Assembly: GCF_001761365.1 (NCBI RefSeq)
Contig: NZ_CP017477.1
Coordinates: 84,501-148,500, forward strand
Origin: Polaribacter vadi
GTDB taxonomy: Bacteria > Bacteroidota > Bacteroidia > Flavobacteriales > Flavobacteriaceae
Length of the DNA stretch: 64,000 nt
Reading direction: 5' to 3'
Of this stretch, positions 9,713-19,900 are shown in pieces; the first letter of the stretch is position 1; every line of letters starts with the position of its first letter. The notes under the pieces are model-generated. The model ran no database searches. It worked only from the letters and a program-made list of their open reading frames with translations, and had not been told where the DNA came from. Position numbers and translations under genes: made by a program.

Positions 9713-11359
9713 ATGAAAAAAATACTTTTCTTACTCGTTCTTGCAACCATTATTAGTTGTCAAGAAAAACCTTCAGAAAAAATGGCAGAGATAAAACAAA
9801 AAGAATTTGTTTGGGAAGGAGCAAACATCTATTTTTTATTAACAGACAGATTTAATAATGGAGATTCTTCAAATGACATCAATTTTGATAGAACCAAAGA
9901 AGCTGGAAAGTTAAGAGGTTTTGAAGGTGGAGATATTAAAGGAATCACTCAAAAAATAAAAGAAGGGTATTTTACAAAATTAGGCATCAATGCTATTTGG
10001 ATGACACCAGTTGTTGAACAAATTCATGGAGGAACTGATGAAGGAACTGGTTTGTCTTATGGTTTTCATGGATATTGGACAAAAGATTGGACGAAAATCG
10101 ATCCAAATTATGGAACCAAAGAAGATTTAAAAGAGCTGGTAGATTTGGCACATAAAAACGGAATTCGTGTGTTGTTAGATGCTGTTATAAATCATACAGG
10201 GCCAGTTACAGACAAAGATCCTGTTTGGCCAAGTGATTGGGTTAGAACTGAACCTGCTTGTATCTATAAAGATTTTGAAACGACTGTAAATTGTACGTTA
10301 GTAGAAAATTTACCAGATATTAAAACCGAAAGTAATGAAGCTGTAGAATTGCCAAAACATTTAATTGAAAAATGGAAAGCTGAAGGAAGATATGAGCAAG
10401 AAATAAAAGAATTAGATGCTTTTTTTACTAAAACAGGACATCCAAAAGCGCCTCGTTTTTATATTATGAAATGGCTAACAGATTATATAACAGAATTCGG
10501 AATTGATGGTTACAGAGTAGATACTGTAAAACATACAGAAGAATTTGTTTGGCAAGAATTTAAGCAAGAATGTGATGTGGCTTTTGCAGATTACAAAAAA
10601 AATAATCCTGAAAAAGTGTTAGATAATAACAACTTTTATTTAGTTGGAGAAGTGTATAATTATGCCGTTTCTCATGGAAAATCATTTGATTTTGGTGATA
10701 AAAAAGTCAATTATTTTGATAAAGCGTTTAACAGTTTAATCAATTTTGAACTAAAATGGAATGTGAAACAAATGGCTGAAAAGGATGTTTTTACGAAATA
10801 CGATTCACTTTTAAATACGGAATTAAAAGGATATGGAATTTTAAATTATATGACCTCTCATGATGATGGACAACCTTTTGATAAAGAAAGAAAAATGCCT
10901 TACAAAACAGCAACCATGTTGTTGTTAACACCAGGAACTTCACAGGTTTATTATGGTGATGAATCTACCAGAGATTTAACAATTGAAGGTACAGTTGGAG
11001 ATGCAACTTTGCGTTCTTTTATGAATTGGGATGCAATTTCTTCGGATGAAAACACTAAAGAAGTATTAAATCATTGGCAAAAATTGGGTCAGTTTAGAGC
11101 AAATCATACAGCTGTTGGTGCAGGAAAACATCAATTAATTTCTGATGAAAATGGTTTGGTGTTTTCTAGAGTTAGAAATGATGATAAAGTTATTGCAGGA
11201 ATTAATTTACCAAAAGGAAATAAAGAGTTAAATGTTGCTTCAGTTTTTGAAAACGGACAAAAATTAAATGACTTTTATTCAAATCAGATTGTTGAAGTTA
11301 AAGACGGAAAAGTAAGTTTAGAATCTGATTTTGATATTGTTTTACTAGAAAAAAAATAG
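9713..11359 (+). CDS. GH13 alpha-amylase lipoprotein (MalS-like region pattern)
   Basis: Third GH13 enzyme, 548 residues, lipoprotein signal with Cys at residue 16 (IISCQEKP). The opening ANIYFLLTDRFNNGD and the Gly/His-rich GFHGYWTKDW segment are typical of periplasmic alpha-amylases related to E. coli MalS. Catalytic residues: D270 (GYRVDTVKHTE), E313 (LVGEVYNY), D384 (TSHDDGQPF). Two Cys between region I and the nucleophile (about residues 183 and 193) could form a disulfide, in keeping with export. It sits 6 bp after the previous GH13 and 3 bp before GH97, a tight operon. It probably makes maltose and short maltodextrins for GH31, GH97 and the phosphorylase. Confidence 0.9.
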   Translation: MKKILFLLVLATIISCQEKPSEKMAEIKQKEFVWEGANIYFLLTDRFNNGDSSNDINFDRTKEAGKLRGFEGGDIKGITQKIKEGYFTKLGINAIWMTPVVEQIHGGTDEGTGLSYGFHGYWTKDWTKIDPNYGTKEDLKELVDLAHKNGIRVLLDAVINHTGPVTDKDPVWPSDWVRTEPACIYKDFETTVNCTLVENLPDIKTESNEAVELPKHLIEKWKAEGRYEQEIKELDAFFTKTGHPKAPRFYIMKWLTDYITEFGIDGYRVDTVKHTEEFVWQEFKQECDVAFADYKKNNPEKVLDNNNFYLVGEVYNYAVSHGKSFDFGDKKVNYFDKAFNSLINFELKWNVKQMAEKDVFTKYDSLLNTELKGYGILNYMTSHDDGQPFDKERKMPYKTATMLLLTPGTSQVYYGDESTRDLTIEGTVGDATLRSFMNWDAISSDENTKEVLNHWQKLGQFRANHTAVGAGKHQLISDENGLVFSRVRNDDKVIAGINLPKGNKELNVASVFENGQKLNDFYSNQIVEVKDGKVSLESDFDIVLLEKK

Positions 11360-11362
11360 GGT

Positions 11363-13477
11363 ATGAAAGGTAGATTTTTGTTGATTGTTATTTGTGTGAT
11401 TTTTATTTTTTCATGTCATGATGGACAAAATAAAGAAGTTTTCTCTCCTAAAAATAATTTATCTGTTGAATTCGGTTTAACAAAAAATGGACAACCTTTC
11501 TATATTATTTGGAAAGATTTTGAAACAGTTATTGATACCTCTTATTTAGGTTTTGATTTTGAAAATGCTACATCATTTTTAGATAATTTCGAAATAGTAA
11601 ATTCATCAACAAAAAACTTTAACGAAACTTGGCAAATGCCTTGGGGAGAACAATTAGATGTTGTAAATAATTACAATGAATTACGAGTAGAATTGCAAGA
11701 AAAATCAGACTTAAAAAGAAAATTAAACATTGTTTTTAAAGTATATAATGATGGTGTTGGTTTTCGATATGAATTCCCAAAACAAGACAATTTTTCGGAA
11801 GCTTTTATAACTGAAGAAAATACACAATTTAATTTAACTGAAGACTATAAAACCTTTTGGATTCCTGGAGATTGGGATATTTACGAGCATTTGTATAGCA
11901 CTACAAAGTTATCAGAAATTGATGCATCTGTTAAAAGAAACCACCCAAGTTTAGGGCAAACATACATTCCAGAAAATGCTGTAAATACACCAGTTACTTT
12001 AGTTGGTAAAAATGGCATTCATTTAAGTTTTCATGAAGCTGCTTTATTAGATTATGCTGGAATGACTTTAAAAGTTGATACAGATAAATTATCTTTTAAA
12101 AGTAATTTAGTAGGTTCTAGAAATACAACGTATAAAGTAAAAAGAACATTGCCATTTCATACACCTTGGAGAACGATTCAGATTACTGAAAATGCGCCAG
12201 ATTTAATTCAATCTAACTTAATTGTAAATTTAAACGAGCCAAATAAATTGGGTGATGTTTCTTGGTTTACACCTATGAAATATACAGGCGTTTGGTGGGA
12301 AATGCATTTAGACAAATCTTCTTGGGATTATGGAATGGAAATGGTTGATGGAGTCTGGACAGATACAGGAAAAGCGCATGGAAAACATGGAGCAACCACA
12401 GAAAATGTAAAACGTTTTATCGATTTTTCTGCAAAGAACAATATTGGTGGTGTTTTAGTAGAAGGTTGGAATACTGGTTGGGAACGTTGGATTGGTTTTG
12501 AAAACAGAGAAGGTGTTTTCGATTTTGTAACTCCTTATCCAGATTATAATTTAGATGAAGTTACAGCATACGCAAAAGAAAAAGGAGTGCAAATTATTAT
12601 GCATCATGAAACTTCTGCAGCTACAGAAACCTATGAAAAACAACAGGATACAGCCTATGCTTTAATGCAGAAATACGGAATGCATGCTGTAAAATCTGGT
12701 TATGTTGGTAAGATTTTACCAAAAGGAGAATATCATCATGGACAATATATGGTGAACCAATATAACAATGCAGCTATAAAAGCAGCAAAATATCAAGTTG
12801 CTGTAAATGCGCACGAACCTATTAAAGCAACAGGTTTGCGAAGAACATATCCAAATATAATTTCTAGAGAAGGTTTACGAGGACAAGAATTTAATGCTTG
12901 GTCTAGTGATGGAGGAAATCCACCAGAACATTTATCAATAGTAGCTTTTACAAGAATGTTAGCTGGTCCAATAGATTATACACCAGGAATCTTTAACATC
13001 AAATTTGATGAGTTTAAAAAGGAGAATCAAGTAAATACAACATTGGCACATCAACTAGCTTTGTATGTGGTTCTTTACAGTCCTGTACAAATGGCTGCAG
13101 ATTTAGTAGAGCATTATGAGGCAAATCCAAAACCTCTTCAATTTATAAAAGATGTTGGTGTAGATTGGTCTGAAACCAAAGTTTTAAATGGAGAAGTTGG
13201 TGAATTTGTTACAATTGCAAGAAAAGAACGTACAACAGAAAATTGGTTTTTAGGAAGTATTACTGATGAAATTTCAAGAGAAATTGAAGTTGATTTTAGT
13301 TTTTTAGATGAAAATACTACTTATGAAGCTAAAATTTATAAGGATGGAAAAGCTGCTCATTGGGACAAAAATCCTTTAGAAATTGAATTTGAAACTATAG
13401 AAATTACAAAGAATTCTAAGTTAAAATTTTATTTAGCAGAAGGAGGAGGATTGGCAATTAGTATGAAAAAAAATTAG
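11363..13477 (+). CDS. GH97 alpha-glucosidase, SusB-like (inverting type), lipoprotein signal
   Basis: Family GH97 glucan alpha-glucosidase, 704 residues, with a signal ending in Cys 18 (FIFSCHDG). An N-terminal beta-super-sandwich (about 25-280), a catalytic barrel (about 285-600) and a C-terminal beta domain can be followed. Glutamates E416 (MHHETSAA), E485 (NAHEPIKA) and E509 (RGQEFNAW) have the same spacing, 69 and 24 residues, as E439, E508 and E532 of Bacteroides SusB. That identifies the inverting alpha-glucoside-hydrolysing subgroup rather than the retaining alpha-galactosidase subgroup, which uses an Asp nucleophile. It is the last + strand gene of the alpha-glucan run, and its stop codon overlaps the end of a convergent small gene by 4 bp. 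Confidence 0.92.
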   Translation: MKGRFLLIVICVIFIFSCHDGQNKEVFSPKNNLSVEFGLTKNGQPFYIIWKDFETVIDTSYLGFDFENATSFLDNFEIVNSSTKNFNETWQMPWGEQLDVVNNYNELRVELQEKSDLKRKLNIVFKVYNDGVGFRYEFPKQDNFSEAFITEENTQFNLTEDYKTFWIPGDWDIYEHLYSTTKLSEIDASVKRNHPSLGQTYIPENAVNTPVTLVGKNGIHLSFHEAALLDYAGMTLKVDTDKLSFKSNLVGSRNTTYKVKRTLPFHTPWRTIQITENAPDLIQSNLIVNLNEPNKLGDVSWFTPMKYTGVWWEMHLDKSSWDYGMEMVDGVWTDTGKAHGKHGATTENVKRFIDFSAKNNIGGVLVEGWNTGWERWIGFENREGVFDFVTPYPDYNLDEVTAYAKEKGVQIIMHHETSAATETYEKQQDTAYALMQKYGMHAVKSGYVGKILPKGEYHHGQYMVNQYNNAAIKAAKYQVAVNAHEPIKATGLRRTYPNIISREGLRGQEFNAWSSDGGNPPEHLSIVAFTRMLAGPIDYTPGIFNIKFDEFKKENQVNTTLAHQLALYVVLYSPVQMAADLVEHYEANPKPLQFIKDVGVDWSETKVLNGEVGEFVTIARKERTTENWFLGSITDEISREIEVDFSFLDENTTYEAKIYKDGKAAHWDKNPLEIEFETIEITKNSKLKFYLAEGGGLAISMKKN

Positions 13478-13581
13478 CCTTTACTAGCTTTATCAAAAGC
13501 ACGTATCATAAAATATGCCCAAATAACGACGCATATTCCTACAAAAATGGAAAAGTAAAAAACAATATCATTTGCGCTCAT
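13474..13581 (-). CDS. Small single-span membrane protein, 35 aa
   Basis: A 35-residue frame starting MSANDIVFYFSIFVG, with one hydrophobic segment (about residues 6-26) and a basic C-terminal tail ending KASKG, so the C terminus probably faces the cytoplasm. The ATG overlaps the end of the upstream 59-residue gene by 14 bp in another frame, which suggests translational coupling, and its stop codon shares bases with the convergent GH97 stop. The overlap, the membrane-protein composition and the shared promoter candidate argue that it is real. The family was not recognised; it may be a small subunit or accessory of a membrane complex. Confidence 0.65.
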   Translation of the reverse strand: MSANDIVFYFSIFVGICVVIWAYFMIRAFDKASKG

Positions 13582-13747
13582 TAGTAATCAATTTTAGGTA
13601 AATCATTACTCCTAATAAAGTAGGAGCCCAAAGCCCAATAAAAATACCATGTAATTTATCGCCTGTTAAAAACAAATATTCTGCAATAATTATAATAAGT
13701 AAACATAATAACAACATTAAAATGTTTGCTGTCCCTAAATTTTTCAT
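13568..13747 (-). CDS. Small two-span membrane protein, 59 aa
   Basis: A 59-residue frame opening MKNLGTANILMLLLCLL with two clear hydrophobic segments (about residues 8-28 and 34-53), a short loop FLTGDKLHG, and a basic end (NERK). Its last codons overlap the start of the 35-residue gene (ATGA-like arrangement in the sequence AATGAGCGCAAATGA), typical of coupled pairs. A TAAGTTTG -7 element lies 25 bp upstream of its ATG. No function can be assigned. Both genes are oriented against the surrounding glucan genes and are probably unrelated to them, although a role beside a transporter cannot be excluded. Confidence 0.7.
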   Translation of the reverse strand: MKNLGTANILMLLLCLLIIIIAEYLFLTGDKLHGIFIGLWAPTLLGVMIYLKLITNERK

Positions 13748-13771
13748 TAATATTTTAAATTATTATTTTCA

Positions 13772-13779
13772 CAAACTTA
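13772..13779 (-). promoter_or_regulatory. Bacteroidota -7 promoter element for the small membrane-protein pair
   Basis: On the minus strand the sequence reads TAAGTTTG, a full match to the TAnnTTTG consensus of Bacteroidota sigma-ABfr promoters, 25 bp before the ATG at 13747. A clear TTTG -33 element at the usual spacing was not seen (TTTTA is there instead). Confidence 0.45.
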
Positions 13780-13943
13780 CTGAAAAACTCCTAAAAATCT
13801 TAAAATATTGTTAATTCAATTAAAATTTTTCGTATCGATATTATTTTTTAACTTTAAAAAAGTTCTTTTTTTTTATCAAAATTTAAAATTCTTTACCAAA
13901 TCAAGTTTATATTTTGCTAAATTCGTAGCAAATTGAACAACAC

Positions 13944-16745
13944 ATGATTAAAAAAATATCAATATTTTTTATTGCTTTTTTTATTTCTTGCCCTCTCTTT
14001 TTAAGTCAAGAGGTACCACCAATTAGTACTTTTTCTGCGGAAGATTATGGTGCTGAAAATCAAAATTGGGCTATTTCTCAATCATCCAATAAATATATTT
14101 ACGTTGCTAATAATAAAGGTTTATTAGAATTTAATGGCGCAGATTGGCAGTTATACACCACTCCAAATGAAACTATTATGCGTTCAGTTAAATCGTTTAA
14201 AGAAAAAATCTATACAGGTTTTTATATGGATTTTGGTTTTTGGGAAAAAAACGAATTTGGTTTTTTAGAATTTACTTCTATAGCTCAAGAAAAAGGTGTA
14301 AAAATGATCGAAGATGAGCAAATTTGGGAAATTGCTGAACTAGATGGATGGATGATCTTTAAATCTTTACAGAGAATTTATCTCTATAATTTAGAAACAA
14401 AAAATTTAAAAATAATAGAGTCTGAGAAGAATCTTACAAAACTATCTAAAGTAGAGAATATTATTTATTTTCAAGAATTAGGGAAAGGTGTTTTTATGAT
14501 TGAAAATGGAGTTCCTAAATTAATTTCTAACGATGCAGTTTTAAAAGAAAATAAAATAGTCGCGTTTTTTTTAAAAGATGATAAATTATTTTTTTTAACA
14601 CAAAAGAATGGTTTTTATTATTTGGCAGATAATGAATTAAAAAAATGGAAAATAACTGCTGATGAATTTTTATCAAAGAAAACTATTTATAGTGCAAAGC
14701 AACTTAAAACCGGAAATATTGTTTTAGGATCTATTGCCAATGGTTTAATAAAATTAGATAAAGATGGAAATATTCTTTACTATATAACTCAAGGTTCTGG
14801 CTTAAGCAATAATACAGTACTTACTATTTTTGAAGATGTAGATTCTAATATATGGCTTGGTTTAGATAATGGAATTAACACTATTAATTTTAATTCTCCA
14901 TTTAAATCGTTTGTGAAAAGAACTAATTTTTGGGGTACAATTTATGCATCAATAGTTTTTGAGGATAATTTGTATTTAGGCACAAACCAAGGATTATATT
15001 TTAAAAGAAAAAACTCTGATGACGAATTTGAATTTGTAAACAACACACAAGGTCAAGTTTGGAATTTACAAGAAGTAAACAATACCTTATTTTGTAGTCA
15101 TGATTCAGGAACATTTGTTGTAAATGATAATAATGCTACTTTAATAAAAGGTATAGATGGAACTTGGAGCGTATCTAAAATAGATGATAATACCATTATA
15201 CAAGGTAGTTATGATGGTTTATATATTCTAAAAAAGACGAATGATTCCTGGGTTTTAAGAAATAAAATTGATGGTTTTTCGACGTCTAGTAAATATTTTG
15301 TGTTAAAAGATTTAAAAAATATTTTTGTAAATCACGAATATAAAGGTGTTTTTAAGCTAAAAGTTGATGAAGATTTTAGAAATGTAACAGAAATTATTAA
15401 AGATACCTCTGTTCAAAAGGGAATTCACTCAAGCTTAATTCAATACAAGAATGATATTTTATATGCTTCTAAAAATGGAGTTTTTAAATATTCAGAAAAA
15501 GAAGACCGTTTTCAAAAAGATTCTGTTTTTAGTAAACTAATTCCAAAAGATACTTTTTTATCGGCAAAGCTAATATTTGATAACGAAAACAATAAGTTAT
15601 GGTCCTTTACTAAAAATGACATCCGTTATTTTACGCCAGGAAAATTTAGTAAAAAACCAGATTTAGAGATTATTCCCATCAATAGAACCATGCAAAAAGG
15701 AGCTTCTGGTTATGAGAATATGATTTCTTTAGATGATAAAAAGTATTTAATTGGTACTTCAGATGGGTATTTAACTTTAGATTTAAATAAAATTGTAGAA
15801 CCTAAAGATTTTGTGATACAAATTAACAGAATCTTTAATAATGAGACAGATAAGGCACAAAAAAAGATAAGTTTACTTGAGCCTAAAGTTTTTACGAACT
15901 TAGAAAATAACTTTGAGTTTTCTTATAGTGTTACCAATTACCATAAAACGTCTTCTATACAGTATCAATATTTATTAGAAGGTTTAAACTCAAAATGGAG
16001 TAAATTATCTAAGAACAATTATTTATTGTTTGAGAATTTACCTTTTGGAGATTATACCTTTAAGGTTAGAGCCTCTATAGATAATAAATTAAGTGACAAT
16101 GTTGCTGAATATTCTTTTACAATAGCAAAACCTTGGTATTTGTCTAATGTTTTTATAGGCATTTATATCATCTCTTTAATTGTACTATTTTATACATTAC
16201 ATATCGCCTCAAAATCTTATTATAAAAGACAAAGAGAAGAATTGTTGCAAAAAACACAGAGAAAATTAGCCTTAAAAGAGCTTGAGAGTTCACAAAAAAT
16301 TATCAAGCTAAATAATGATAAATTAAGAAGCGATATTGAAAGTAAAAACAGAGAATTAGCGACTTCAACAATGAGTATTATTAAGAAGAATGAATTCTTA
16401 AATACTATAAAAACGGAACTAATTTCAAAAGGAAACACCAGTATTGATAAGGTTGTAAAAATAATTGACAAAAATCTAAACAATACAGACGATTGGAAAA
16501 TGTTTCAAGAAGCTTTTAATAATGCTGATAAAAAATTCTTAAAGAAAATTAAAAGTAAACACCCAGAACTTACTCCAAACGACCTAAGACTATGTGCTTA
16601 TCTTCGATTAAACCTAGCTTCTAAAGAAATAGCACCCCTTTTAAATATCTCACCAAGAAGTGTAGAAGTAAAACGTTACAGACTCAGAAAAAAAATGGAT
16701 TTACCTCATGATGAGAACTTAACAAATTATATTTTAGAGATATAA
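13944..16745 (+). CDS. SusR-like membrane-spanning transcriptional regulator (beta-propeller sensor, Y_Y_Y, LuxR-type HTH)
   Basis: One-protein signal transducer of 933 residues. Order: signal/TM segment (1-21), a long sensor built from two-component-regulator propeller repeats (about 30-660, with repeats such as NIWLGLDNGINTI), a Y_Y_Y beta-sandwich (about 670-730), a transmembrane helix (about 733-755), a Lys/Glu-rich coiled coil (about 760-830) and a C-terminal helix-turn-helix (LTPNDLRLCAYLRLNLASK to SPRSVEVKRYRLRKK). There is no histidine kinase or receiver domain, so it resembles SusR rather than hybrid two-component systems. The sensor would bind an oligosaccharide in the periplasm. 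It is 200 bp upstream of SusC and is the only regulator in the window, hence the best candidate for the shared operators at 16770, 25787 and 44107. Its inducer, laminarin or maltodextrin, is inferred only from position. Confidence 0.85.
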   Translation: MIKKISIFFIAFFISCPLFLSQEVPPISTFSAEDYGAENQNWAISQSSNKYIYVANNKGLLEFNGADWQLYTTPNETIMRSVKSFKEKIYTGFYMDFGFWEKNEFGFLEFTSIAQEKGVKMIEDEQIWEIAELDGWMIFKSLQRIYLYNLETKNLKIIESEKNLTKLSKVENIIYFQELGKGVFMIENGVPKLISNDAVLKENKIVAFFLKDDKLFFLTQKNGFYYLADNELKKWKITADEFLSKKTIYSAKQLKTGNIVLGSIANGLIKLDKDGNILYYITQGSGLSNNTVLTIFEDVDSNIWLGLDNGINTINFNSPFKSFVKRTNFWGTIYASIVFEDNLYLGTNQGLYFKRKNSDDEFEFVNNTQGQVWNLQEVNNTLFCSHDSGTFVVNDNNATLIKGIDGTWSVSKIDDNTIIQGSYDGLYILKKTNDSWVLRNKIDGFSTSSKYFVLKDLKNIFVNHEYKGVFKLKVDEDFRNVTEIIKDTSVQKGIHSSLIQYKNDILYASKNGVFKYSEKEDRFQKDSVFSKLIPKDTFLSAKLIFDNENNKLWSFTKNDIRYFTPGKFSKKPDLEIIPINRTMQKGASGYENMISLDDKKYLIGTSDGYLTLDLNKIVEPKDFVIQINRIFNNETDKAQKKISLLEPKVFTNLENNFEFSYSVTNYHKTSSIQYQYLLEGLNSKWSKLSKNNYLLFENLPFGDYTFKVRASIDNKLSDNVAEYSFTIAKPWYLSNVFIGIYIISLIVLFYTLHIASKSYYKRQREELLQKTQRKLALKELESSQKIIKLNNDKLRSDIESKNRELATSTMSIIKKNEFLNTIKTELISKGNTSIDKVVKIIDKNLNNTDDWKMFQEAFNNADKKFLKKIKSKHPELTPNDLRLCAYLRLNLASKEIAPLLNISPRSVEVKRYRLRKKMDLPHDENLTNYILEI

Positions 16746-16769
16746 AATATAAATCATTTAAAATAGACC

Positions 16770-16917
16770 CATACATTACCACAACATTCTATTTTTTTTA
16801 AGCATTTAAGTTTTCTTTAACATTACTGTTTATAAGGATTTTTGCTAATATTTTGTCTTGTATGTTTTTTATTGTGTCTTTTATTGCGATTTTAACAAAT
16901 AAGAAGCTTTATTTTTG
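16770..16917 (+). promoter_or_regulatory. Operator pair and promoter of the SusC/SusD/GH16 operon
   Basis: Distal box CATACATTACCACAACA (16770-16786) contains two half-sites, CATACA and ACAACA, 11 bp apart. Proximal box TGTATGTTTTTTATTGTG (16859-16876) contains the complementary half-sites TGTATG and TATTGT, again 11 bp apart. A perfect -7 element TATTTTTG sits at 16910-16917, 51 bp after the proximal box begins. The same boxes with the same box-to-promoter distance occur upstream of 26035 and 44324. No conserved -33 element is present, as expected for an activator-dependent promoter. Confidence 0.75.
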
Positions 16918-16946
16918 TGAAACAAACAAAACTTAAACTTTTTTTT

Positions 16947-19900
16947 ATGAGAAAAAAAATCACATTACTACTATTTACATTCATAACTGTTTTGGCAAGC
17001 GCTCAAACAATAAATGTAAAAGGAGTTGTTAAAGATGCCATTTCTGGAGAGGTTTTACCAGGAGTAAGTATAAGTATTAAAGGAACTACTTTAGGTACAG
17101 AAACAGACTTTGATGGTTTGTATAATCTTCCTCAAATATCAAAAGGATCAATTTTAGTTTTTAACTATTTAGGATACAAGAAAAAAGAGGTTATAGTAGC
17201 CGATTCTGAAATGATAAATGTTTCTTTAGAGCAATCTACAGAAGCTTTAGATGAAATAGTTGTAATTGGTTATGGTACACAAAAGAAAAAAGAAGTTACT
17301 GGAGCAGTTGCAGTAGTTTCTAGTCAAACCATAGACGATTTAAAACCAACAAGAATAGAGCAAGCGCTTCAAGGACAAGTTGCAGGTGTAAATATTACAC
17401 AGAGTTCTGGTTCTCCAGGTGCAGCTTCTAATATTAGAATAAGGGGAGTTTCTACAAATGGAGATAGCAGGCCATTAATTTTATTAGATGGTAGAGTTAT
17501 TGAAGACTTAAGTGTTGTGAATCCATCAGATATTGAATCTATCAATATATTAAAAGATGCTTCTGCAGGTATTTATGGTGTTCGTGCTGCAAATGGTGTT
17601 ATTCTAGTAACTACAAAAACGGGTAGAAAAAATTCTGATTTTAAATCGATCTTAAATATGCAGATTGGTTTTCAGCAAACTACTAGAGAAATTCCAATGC
17701 TTAATGGAACAGAATATGCGCTTTTAGCAAACGAAGCTTTTGCTGCAAATGGAGAAGCTTTACCTTTTTCAAATATTAGTGGAATTGGTCAAGGTACAAA
17801 TTGGCAAAATCAAGTTTTTGAAAATGCACCAACTTTTAATATCGATTATACCTTAAATAAAGGAACAGAAAAATCTACCTATTCTTTTGGTTTGTCTGTT
17901 TTAAGTCAAGATGGAATTGTAGGTGGAGATAAAGCTAACTTTAATAGAAGTAATTTAAGATTCAATTATAATACAGATATTTTAGACAACTTAAAGTTTA
18001 CATCATCAACAATATATACAAATACAAATAAGAAAAATCTTATAGAGAATACACTAGGTTCTATTTTGTTTAATGCTGTAAACATGCCACCAACAACTCC
18101 AGTTAGGAATCCAAATGGTAGTTTTTCTCAACCACCAGTTATTGGTACAGGTATTGAAGTAGCAAACCCTTTAGCGCAAATAGACAATGCAGAGAACAGA
18201 ACTTGGATTAACAAGATTTCTGGAAGTTATGGTTTAAATTATAGTTTTTTAGATTATTTTTCAGTAGAAACTAGATTTCAAGCAAACTACTCTGTAGTAA
18301 ATTCAAACACATTTAATCCAGTTTATAACTATGGAAATGGAAGTGTTTTTAATAATGATATTTCTACGTTTACAGATTTTCAACAAAGTTATTTTGATTA
18401 CACTTTTGATGCGTTCGCTAAATATGAAAGAGTATATAATGATGTGCATGATGTAAAGGCGATGCTTGGTACTTCTATATTTAAGAGTACAAGTAGGTTC
18501 GAAAAAAATCTTACCAGCAATGCTTCAGGAACAAATATTAACGATGTAGTTTTAGGAAATGATGTTCTTAATGGAAATGGTTTAGAGATTTTTATCAATA
18601 ACAATAATGGTAGTAATTTAAGTTTTGATAGTCGTTTACTCTCTTATTTTGCTAGATTACAATATGCTTATGATGGTAAATATTTATTTTCTGCAGTTAT
18701 AAGAAGAGATGGTTCTTCAAACTTCGGCCCAGAAAATAAATTTGGATTTTTTCCAACAGCATCTGCAGGTTGGGTAGCTTCAGAAGAAGATTTTTTAAGA
18801 GATTCTGATATGATAAGTTTCTTAAAATTAAGAGCAAGTTATGGTATTATTGGTAATGATAGGATTCCTGGATTTAGATTTGTTTCTATTTTAAATGGTG
18901 AATCAGAATATGTCTTTGACAACCAATTAGCACAAGGATTAGCTATAGGGCCAATTGCAAACCCAGAGATTAAATGGGAACAACAAATTCCATTAAACTT
19001 TGGAGTAGATGTAGAGCTTTTAAATAAAGTAAACATTACTATGGATTACTTTAAGAAAACTACAGAAGATTTATTGGTTTCTGCACAAACATCAGGAATT
19101 ATTGGAGTTGCTGCTCCTGGTTCTTTAGTGCCAGTTGTAAATGCAGGAACTGTAGTAAATAAAGGTTTTGAATTTTCAATAGGTTATAAAGATGATATTT
19201 CAGAAGACTTTAGGTACAATGTAAATTACAACTTTACAAAACTTAAAAACGAAGTAACATTTGTTGGGAATCAAACAGGAATTATAGAAGGAGGAAGTTT
19301 TGGAGTTGGTCAAGAACCACCATCAAGAATGGAAGCTGGTTTTCCTATTGGTTATTTCTATGGATATCAAACGAATGGCTTATTCCAAAGTCAAGCAGAA
19401 GTTAATGCGCATGCAACGCAAACAAATGCAGCTCCTGGAGATTTAAGATTTGTAGATACGAATGGAGATGGTATAATTGATCCTGATGATAGAACTTATA
19501 TTGGAGACCCGATTGCAGATATAACAATGGGTTTAAATTTATCTTTCAATTACAAAAGATTCGACTTTAATGCATATGCTTTTGTATCATTAGGAAATGA
19601 AATTGTAAGAAATTATGAAAGAAACTTACCTTTAACGAACAGACCAGCTTATTATTTAGATAGATGGACTGGAGCAGGAACAAGTGATTCTTTTCCAAGA
19701 GTTACAACTGGAGCAACTAGCAACAATTTATTTTCAGATTTTTATGTAGAAGATGGTTCTTTCTTAAGATTGCAAAGTGTACAATTGGGGTATAGTGTTG
19801 GACAAAACCTTTTAGATAGATTAGAGTTCGATAAAGTAAGATTCTTTGTGTCAGCAACCAACTTATTTACCATAAGTGATTATAAAGGGTATGACCCAAC

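Noticed and set aside
13850..13873. AACTTT/AAAGTT hairpin followed by a T-run before the regulator gene
   Set aside because: The stem is only 6 bp, all but two pairs A-T, in a very AT-rich leader with no gene upstream on that strand to terminate; likely chance.
16917..16946. GTG start giving a 10-residue longer SusC
   Set aside because: It falls in the -7 promoter element (TATTTTTG) and spoils the signal peptide, which starts properly at 16947.
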